NCBI GenBank assembly: GCA_930367215.1
Contig: OV884060.1
Location: 96,744,151 to 96,808,150, forward strand
Direction of reading: 5' to 3'
Length of the DNA: 64,000 bases
Origin: Pollenia angustigena
Taxonomy: Eukaryota; Arthropoda; Insecta; Diptera; Polleniidae
Notes under the pieces: generated by a model
What the model saw: the letters and a program-made list of their open reading frames with translations, nothing else
Told to the model about the DNA's origin: nothing
Database searches by the model: none
Made by a program: the position numbers and the translations under genes
Shown here: one piece after another, positions 56,810 to 64,000 of the stretch
Position numbering within the stretch: position 1 is the first letter of the stretch
Layout of the letters: the number at the start of each line of letters is the position of its first letter

Positions 56810-57134
56810 AATTTAAATTTTTTGAGCTGGGTATGCAGAAATGATCTTTGCGAAAATATATATCTAAAGAAAAAAAGATTATGGTTCTATCTCTAACTGT
56901 TCAGATTTTACAGCTAAAAATGTCTTTATTGCCTCTAGCTATTTTCAACCATATTTATATTAATATAAAAAAAAATATTTAATATTATTAATAATTTTTC
57001 ACCTTTTTTTAATTACAAAACATTCCTCTTTATTAAAAAACTTGTAAAAAAATAACTTAAGTAAACGGAACTGCTATTAAAAAGATGGCTGAAAACTTCA
57101 AATGCATTTTTCTCAGTTCACGATTTTTTGAATT

Positions 57135-57422
57135 ACTACGGTATTGCACCAAAGGCTCGATATGTGAGGGATTCTGAACATGGACAAATCAAATGTTATA
57201 TATAATATACCCTGTCATGGAAATTTAAATGAAAGTTGTGATAAGGTGTACATTGGAACCACTAAAAACAAACACAAAACTAGAATCGCAGGCCATAAAT
57301 CGGATCAAAAATTAAAACTCAGTAGAGACACACCAAAAACAGCACTTGTGAATCACTGTGTCAAAAACAAACACTCGCCTGATTTTAATAATGTTATGCC
57401 CAATTTTCAGGATAGTATTTAA
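57135..57422 (+). pseudogene. Penelope-like GIY-YIG endonuclease domain fragment
   Basis: After YYGIAPKARYV (57135-57167) and a small junction, the frame from ATG 57180 reads SNVIYNIPCHGN, CDKVYIGTTKNKHKTRIAGH, KSDQKLK, KTALVNHCVKNKHSPDFNNV and ends at TAA 57420-57422. VIYNIPC...KVYIGTTKNKHKTRIAGH is the Penelope variant of GIY-YIG (first Tyr in the IY pair, second in VYIG, then the Arg and the H-x3 motif). Only the endonuclease end is present; the RT lies nowhere in the window. In these elements the domain nicks target DNA for insertion. Confidence 0.85.
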
Positions 57423-57555
57423 ATCAATATTAAGTTAATTTTCATAACAAACTTAAATCGTATTTAAAACAGATTGTTTTTTTGAGTTTTATTTAAAAAG
57501 TCTTATTTAATTAAGATAAAAGTATGGTAGCACTACTAAATCAGAAAAAATAATA

Positions 57556-58485
57556 GGTCTGTCTGCGTACACATATTTTGCGAAAAATGTTGCAAAATCT
57601 TGCAAAATTTTGTCTGCGTACTCCAAATCTCTTGCAGCGAGAGAGCCAAAGAGAGAATTTTTTTACAGTTGGAAGTTAGAGAACTTGCAAAATGCTACTG
57701 GAGAAATTTCCGCTTGTAAGATTTTGCAAATAGTTTGAACAGCCGTTTGAATGAAATAGTTTTTGTGAAATGAAAATAAAAATTTAAATTTAACAATGGC
57801 AGAGGAAAGTAGTTAGAATTGTGTTGATTTTTAACGTTTATAATAAATTATAATAAACAAAACATTTTACTTCATGCTAGAAACGTCCAAATATACAGTG
57901 CGACCGTGGCGTAAGTGAAGTGGAGATGGCAGAACCGATAGAACCAGCAGAACTTTGTGGGGCAATCTTTGCAATTGAAGAGGCGAGTATTTGAAATTGT
58001 GTTCCTGGCGAGCACTTCACATCCAAATTATTTTTCTCCGTTGTCAAGCTGTTGGAGGGCACTGTATTGGGCATTTTATTCTTTTTTTCCATTGTAAGCC
58101 GGCACTATGTTGGGCAATGTAAGCAAAAGAAGTTTTATAAAAAAACCCGACAAATAAAACTAAAAACTAAGAAGAAATTGAATTTACCGAATTAATAACA
58201 GTGTAATAAACAAGTTTTTTAATTTACAACACTTTTTAAGCTTCACTTTAATTAATAATTTTTTAATTTACCTCGAGAATTTAATTTTGCTTACACATAT
58301 GCTAAAATTCTTTTGCTTTGTTATTTCAATTGTTTACACACCGATCAGCTGTTTTTTTTGCAAAACTTCACTGGATACTGTCTGCGTACTTTTTGAGATT
58401 TTTTTAGCCGATAGAGTAATATTGGTCTTACTCTCCCAAAAAAATTTACTGAGTATTTGCTACTGGAAAAGTACCAAGACAGACC
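57556..58485. mobile_element. 930-bp TIR element, TA-flanked, inside Penelope-derived DNA
   Basis: GGTCTGTCTGCGTAC (57556-57570) matches the inverse of GTACCAAGACAGACC (58471-58485) at 13 of 15 bases; TA flanks both sides (57554-57555 and 58486-58487). GTCTGCGTACT recurs inside both halves (57602, 58381). A minus-strand 71-codon frame (57877-58092, MEKKNKMPNTVPSNSLTTEK...) lies in locally less AT-rich DNA and may be a captured or host fragment, but has no recognised domain. Confidence 0.7.
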
Positions 58486-58487
58486 TA

Positions 58488-59222
58488 ATATAAAAAAGTG
58501 TATTTATTTACAAGGTGGTCTGAAAAAACAGCTGACTGTTAATGCTTTGCCTGTTGTTGTTGTATTGTTGTGATATTGAGGTCACCTTGCTAAAATATTA
58601 CAATGGAAACTTAAGTTGAAATTAAGTGTCCAACATCGGTGACTTAAGTTTCACTTAAGATGTTAGTGAAGAAGAGAATTTTGTATTTAAAACGATTTTA
58701 AAAATAAATGTGTTTTAATATAAATCCTGAAAATTGGCCATTAGTGTGTTACAAACAGAGCCGAATTACAAACGTCGATATATGCTGGAAATGCTTCACA
58801 TCATAACAACAACAAAGAGTGTAAACTTTAAGAGCGACGTAGAGTGTTCGTGTGCCAATAACTACAGATGTTTAGTAAAAAAGATCAATCTGCAATAAGG
58901 ATTTTAAGTTTAGTGCAAGTCTAGATGTCGATGTGTGAACAACATAGTTTTAAGTTTTTGTGTTTATAAAAATTCACTGTGAGTGCGTATATATTTTGTA
59001 AACATACAATTTAAAAAAACAAAATCAATGTGGTTGTTGTCCATATATGTGGTTGTTATTTATATGTTTGTAATAATTGAATTTTTTTTTGTTCTTGAAT
59101 TTAAGGAAAAGAAATCCCTGATGATGATCTTCAAAGAAGATCGAAATATTGGAAGCAAATAAAAAAGAAATTTTTATTTACGAAAAAACACTGGCCTCGA
59201 GCTTGATTAATTTTTATTTATT
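58488..59222 (+). mobile_element. Penelope-like pLTR/UTR region with candidate hammerhead ribozyme
   Basis: Non-coding stretch following the GIY-YIG fragment in the same orientation once the 930-bp element is removed. It ends just before the microsatellite-tailed element at 59224. The ribozyme-like core at 59114-59155 is the main reason to assign it to the Penelope element; the rest has no recognised content. Confidence 0.45.
59114..59155 (+). ncRNA. Candidate hammerhead ribozyme, Penelope type
   Basis: CTGATGA (59118-59124), T, stem II GATCTTC/GAAGATC (59126-59132 and 59136-59142, 3-nt loop AAA), GAAA (59143-59146), a two-base self-complementary TA, TT, then GGA that can pair with TCC just before the core. 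This order (CUGANGA, stem II, GAAA, tiny palindromic stem III, UH, stem I) is that of the dimeric hammerheads found in Penelope-like elements. One unpaired U between core and stem II is atypical, and stem I is short. Confidence 0.55.
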
Positions 59223-59223
59223 T

Positions 59224-60905
59224 ACTAGCTTAACCCGGTGCGCTTCGCTACACTGCTTTAACCACTTCTTCAGTTGAGAGATATTTAATATATGCATGCT
59301 ATGGAATGTTTTTTCCCCTGCGCATTCCCGCTTTATTTTTATTTTCAAAAGTGTAGTATACCATAGGAGTGACTTCTACTAAGTTTGAACATTCTTACTT
59401 TAACAGTTCTTAAGATATGCGATATTTAACATTGGCGTCCTATGGGGGTTTCGATTTTGGGGCTCAGATGATCCTACTACCAAAAGTTCAACAAATTGCT
59501 TGCAGCGGCTCTTATTAATAATGCTATCTATGAGTGGTACTGCTCCTCCTCTGGCTACCCCGCCCATTTCTATATTGACATTTATAGTTTACTATAATAG
59601 AAGCTTTAACCACGTTTGAAGACTCTGCCTTCAATAGTTCTTAAGTTGAGCGATATTGAATATATGCATCCTATGGATGATATTTCCCCCTGCGCATACC
59701 CGCTTAATTTCTGTTTTCAAAAGTGTAGTATGCCATAAATGTGACTTCTACAAAGTTTGAACATTCTTACTATAACAGTTCTTAAGATATCCGATATTAA
59801 ACATTGGCATCCTATGGGGGGTAACACTTCCCCCGCTGCTATTTTGCTTCAATTTTGGGGCTCAGAAGATCCTACTACCAAAAGTTCAACAAATTGCTTG
59901 CAGCGGCTCTTCAGTACATTTCTATCTATGAGGGGAACTGCTCCTCCTCTGTCTACCCCGCCCATTACTATATTGAAATTTAAAGTTTGCCATAATAGTA
60001 GTTTTAACTACGTTTGAAGACCCTCCCTTTAATAGTTCTTCAGTTGAGCGATATTTAATGTATGGATCCTATGGGAGGTATTTCCCCCCCTGCGCCTATC
60101 CGCTTTATTTTTATTTTTAATAGTGTAGTATACCATATGAGTGACTTCTACAAAGTTTGAAAATTCTCACTATAACAGTTCTTAAGATATGCGATATTAA
60201 ACATTGGCGTCCTATGGGGAAAACCACTTCCCCCGCTGCTACTTTATTTCAATTTTGGGACTCAGAAGATCCTACTACCAAAATTTCAACAAAATGCGTG
60301 CAGTGGCTCTTATTAATATTTCTATCTATGAGGGGTACTGCTCCTCCCCTGTCTCTCCCGCCCATTTTTATATTGAAAATTTATAGTTTACTATAATAGT
60401 AGCTTAACCCACGTTTGAAGACTCTCCCTTTAATAGTTCTTCAGTTGAGCGATATTTAATATATGCATCCTATGGGAGGTATTTCCCCCCTGCGCCTACC
60501 CGCTTTATTTTTATTTTCAAAAGTGTAGTATACCATAAGAGTGACTTCTAGAAAGTTTGAACATTCTCACTATAACAGTTCTTAAGATATGCGATGTTAA
60601 ACATTGGCGTCCTATGGGGGATTCAAATACCCCCGCTGCTATTTTATTTCAATTTCGGGGCTCAGAACTACAAAAAGTTCAGCAAAATGCGTCCAGCGGC
60701 TCTTAAGATATGCGATAATAAATATTGGCATCCTATGGGGGGTACCAATTCCCCTGCCCCTATCGAAAAAATAAGTAGCCTATTTTATTTTTAGGGCTCA
60801 CGTGATGTTACTGTAAAAATTTCAAGAAAATCGGTTCAGTAGTTTCGGAGTCTATAAGCCAACAAACAAACAAACAAACATTTTTCATTTTTATATATAT
60901 AGAAG
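59224..60905 (+). mobile_element. Microsatellite-tailed element with ~395-bp internal repeats, copy 1
   Basis: Head ACTAGCTTAACCCGGTGCGC (59224), tail AAATCGGTTCAGTAGTTTCG, GAGTCTATAAGCC, (AACA)n and TTTTTATATATATAG (to 60905). Between them TTTTCAAAAGTGTAGTATACC-type blocks recur at about 59342, 59713, 60115 and 60512 (periods 371-402). Each period is three related ~130-bp subunits sharing a GCGATATTNAA...CCTATGGG core. Non-coding; ORFs on the plus strand are incidental. Confidence 0.88.
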
Positions 60906-60906
60906 A

Positions 60907-61860
60907 TAGCTTAACCCGGTGCGCTTCGCTACACTGCTTTCACCACCTTTGAAGACTCTCCCTTTAATAGTTCTTCAGTAGAGAGATATTTAATATCCTT
61001 AGAGAGGTATTTTCCCGCCTGCGCCTACCCGCTTTATTTTTATTTGCAAAAGTGTAGTATACCATAAGAGTGACTTCCACAAAGTTTGAACATTCTCACT
61101 ATAACAGTTCTTAAGATATGCGTTATTAAGCATTGGCGTCCTATGGTGGGTACCACTACCCCCGCCGCTATTTTGTTTTAATTTTGGGGCTCAGAAGATC
61201 CTACTACCAAAAGTTCAACAAAATGCGTGCAGTGGCTCTTATTAATATTTCTATATATGAGGGGTACTGCTCCTCCCCCGTCTACCCCGCCCATTTGTAA
61301 ATTGAAATTTATAGTTTACTATAATAGTAGCTTTAACCACTTTTGAAGACTCTCCCTTTAATAGTTCTTCAGTTGAGCGATATTTAATATATGCATCCTA
61401 TGGGAGGTATTCCCCCCCCCTGCGCCTACCCGCTTTATTGTTATTTTCAAAAGTGTTGTATACCATAAGAGTGACTTCTAGAAAGTTTGAACATTCTCAC
61501 TATTACAGTTCTTTAGATATGCGATGTTAAACATTGGGGTCCTATGGGGGATTCCACTTCCCCCGCTGCTATTTTATTTTAATTTTGGGGCTCAGAAGAT
61601 CTTACTACCAAAAGTTCTGCATAATGCGTGCAGCGGTTCTTAATATATGCGATAATAAATATTGGCATCCTATGGGGGATACCAATTCCCCTGCCCCTAT
61701 CGAAAAAATAAGTAGCCTATTTTATTTTTAGGGCTCACGTGATGTTACTGTAAAAATTTCAGGAAAATCGGTTCAGTAGTTTCGGAGTCTATAAGCCAAC
61801 AAACAAACAAACAAACAAACACACAAACATACAAACATTTTTCATTTTTATATATATAGA
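60907..61860 (+). mobile_element. Microsatellite-tailed element, copy 2 (shorter), directly after copy 1
   Basis: Starts TAGCTTAACCCGGTGCGCTT in the TATA/GAAGATA tail of copy 1 and ends in (AACA)n, ACACAAACATAC and TTTTTATATATATAGAT at 61860. It has two of the ~395-bp units. The direct head-to-tail junction inside the tail microsatellite shows how such elements become tandem. Confidence 0.88.
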
Positions 61861-61880
61861 TATTATATATATGTATATAG

Positions 61881-63001
61881 ATGAACGTGTTTAATTGATT
61901 TTCAAAACAAATATATGCAAAAACACCTAATAAACCAATAATAATTTTTATTTAAAATCGAAAAATTTATTTAACAAACGCGAAACTACACAGAAACACT
62001 CCTCATGCCTCATACATCAAACACACAAATTTTGGTCAAAGTCGGTGCAGTAGTTTTTGAGTTTAGCGATTACAAACAAACACGTCTCTTTTATATATAT
62101 ATAGAAGATATAGATGAACGTGTTTAATTGATTTTCAAAACAAATATATGCAAAAACACCTAATAAACCAATAATAATTTTTATTTAAAATCGCAAAATT
62201 TATTTAACAAACGCGAAACTACACAGAAACACTCCTCATGCATCATACATCAAACACGCAAATTTTGGTCAAAGTCGGTGCAGTAGTTTTTGAGTTTAGC
62301 GATTACAAACAAACACGTCTCTTTTATATATATAGATAGATCAACGTGTTTAATTGATTTTCAAAACAAATATATGCAAAAACACCTAATAAACCAATAA
62401 TAATTTTTATTTAAAATCGCAAAATTTATTTAACAAACGCGAAACTACACAGAAACACTGCTCATGCCTCATACATCAAACACACAAATTTTGGTCAAAG
62501 TCGGTGCAGCAGTTTTTGAGTTTAGCGATTACAAACAAACACGTCTCTTTTATATATATATATATAGATGAACGTGTTTAAATGATTTTCAAAACAAATA
62601 TATGCAAAAACACCTAATAAACCAATAATAATTTTTATTAAAAATCGCAAAATTTATTTAACAAACGCGAAACTACACAGAAACACTCCTCATGCCTCAT
62701 ACATCAAACACACAAATTTTGGTCAAAGTCGGTGCAGTAGTTTTTGAGTTTAGCGATTACAAACAAACACGTCTCTTTTATATATATATAGATAGATGAA
62801 CGTGTTTAATTGATTTTCAAAACAAATATATGCAAAAACACCTAATAAACCAATAATAATTTTTATTAAAAATCGCAAAATTTATTTAACAAACGCGTAA
62901 CTACACAGAAACACTGCTCATGCCTCATACATCAAACACACAAATTTTGGTCAAAGTCGGTGCAGCAGTTTTTGAGTTTAGCGATTACAAACAAACACGT
63001 C

Positions 63002-63040
<39 letters not shown>

Positions 63041-63268
63041 TGAACGTGTTTAATTGATTTTCAAAACAAATATATGCAAAAACACCTAATAAACCAATAA
63101 TAATTTTTATTAAAAATCGCAAAATTTATTTAACAAACGCGAAACTACACAGAAACATGCCTCATACATCAAACACACAAATTTTGGTCAAAGTCGGTGC
63201 AGTAGTTTTTGAGTTTAGCGATTACAAACAAACACGTCTCTTTTATATACATATATATATATATATAG
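61881..63268 (+). repeat. Second satellite cluster, six units
   Basis: Unit starts near 61881, 62116, 62342, 62570, 62807 and 63042, ~226-237 bp each, same orientation and sequence class as the main array, with longer TA joints (up to ~36 bp at 63007-63040). The cluster begins directly in the tail of the microsatellite-tailed element. Confidence 0.92.
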
Positions 63269-63299
63269 ATTTGTTCTTTTTTGTTTTATTATCTACTAT

Positions 63300-63999
63300 G
63301 TTTATAATATTTCTTATATCTATTTATATCTAACGTATGTCCTGCTTAATTTTTTAGTAAAACTAAATCTCCTATTTTAAGATCATGGTCTATTATTTTC
63401 CTATCCTAATGAAGTTTTTGCTTATTTTTATTTCTGTCTAATAATATTTGGGCCCTTTTATGTGCTACTTCTAACCTAAATTTTGCCTCTTTGGCATAGT
63501 CATCTATATTATATAGTGGAGAAATTCTATCTACTTTATCAAATTGTTGAAATTTATTTGGAAGTTTTGAAAAAACTAATTCATATGGACAGTAATTATG
63601 CACTGTAGAAGGTGTTGTATTAAAACAGTATGTGAAGTATTTTAACCATTCATCCCAGTCTGTTTTGTTCACTGAAATATAAGAACGTACATATTCATTA
63701 AAAGTCCTATGACTTCTTTCTATTGTACCTAATGTTTGATGATGGTAAGCTGTTGAAGTTAGTTTTTCAATTTTTAATAAATCAAAAATTTCCGAAAGGA
63801 TAGAATTTTTATATTCTGTTCCCATGTCGGAAAGAAACGTCTTCATCGGACCATAGGTAAGTATAAAATTATCAAATATAGCCTTAGCTATTGGTTTAGC
63901 GCTTTTGTCTGGTATTGGTATAGTTACTAAGAATTTAGTTAAATCACATATTATCGTGATTGCATATTCATTTCCGTAAATTAATTTTGGAAATGGACC
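63300..63999 (-). pseudogene. Gypsy-family integrase (17.6/297-like), partial and decayed
   Basis: On the minus strand the frame is open from the window edge (63999) through 63409; the ATG at 63846 is internal. It contains the integrase core: an Asp in ICDLTKFLV, a second in LSDMGTEYKN, and Glu in LGTIERSHRTFNEY, so the DDE triad is visible, then DWDEWLKYFTYCFNTTPS and ISPLYNIDDYAKEAKFRLEV. In-frame TAG at 63406-63408 and TAA further on interrupt the C-terminal part, which stays recognisable to about 63300 before meeting the satellite joint. This points to the 17.6/297/errantivirus branch of Gypsy, distinct from the CsRn1 element. Upstream RT and any env lie outside the window. Confidence 0.85.
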
Positions 64000-64000
64000 T

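Overview
This is repeat-dense, AT-rich animal DNA, almost certainly from an insect and most likely a fly. The evidence is the set of transposable elements: a Jockey-clade retrotransposon, a CsRn1-clade Ty3/Gypsy element, a Penelope-like element, an RNase H-bearing non-LTR element, a CR1/L2-like RT relic, a pogo/Tigger relic, a second Gypsy integrase, and many TIR-bounded non-autonomous elements. The only host-gene traces are broken fragments, best matched to the proteasome ATPase Rpt5 and cytoplasmic asparaginyl-tRNA synthetase. No intact host gene, tRNA or rRNA was seen.

Layout. 0-1.8 kb: 3' part of an RNase H non-LTR element, abutting an Rpt5 gene fragment. 2.1-7.5 kb: two copies of a ~1 kb TIR repeat, small MITEs and degenerate AT-rich repeats. 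7.7-10.9 kb: a nest of TIR elements (two copies of a TTAA-flanked family, an hAT-like MITE with an 8-bp target duplication, a long-TIR palindromic element, and a TA-flanked element with another inside). 11.1-12.8 kb: RT relic on the minus strand, then a Tigger-like transposase relic. 13.3-35.3 kb: a ~22 kb tandem array of a ~226-bp unit (about 85 copies by length), interrupted by one 395-bp MITE and three 587-bp pogo-like MITEs that record multi-kilobase duplications.

35.3-56.4 kb is one CsRn1-clade LTR retrotransposon with ~200-bp LTRs, opened up by two large insertions. The first (36946-50796) is bounded by 11-bp TIRs and sits exactly inside pol. It holds an inverted 1 kb TIR repeat that itself contains a 4.66 kb Jockey element with 12-bp target duplications, several MITEs, a microsatellite-tailed element, and a minus-strand block of gene fragments (AsnRS plus an unidentified, apparently spliced C-terminus). 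The second (51000-53935) is a 2.9 kb TIR element with a 3-bp target duplication inside the RT domain. Four nesting levels can be read from sequence alone because the interrupted reading frames and empty sites rejoin.

56.4-64 kb: one satellite unit, Penelope-like fragments with a candidate hammerhead ribozyme, a 930-bp TIR element, two copies of a microsatellite-tailed element built from ~130-bp subrepeats, six more satellite units, and a decayed Gypsy integrase running off the window edge.

The most notable system-level observation is that the big satellite and the 59-62 kb dispersed elements share the same 5' head (ACTAGCT..ACCCGGT) and 3' tail (CGGT.CAGTAGTTT..GAGT then AACAAAC and TATATATAGAT). 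This suggests that a microsatellite-tailed mobile element family is seeding tandem arrays. All family assignments come from reading motifs; no database search was run.
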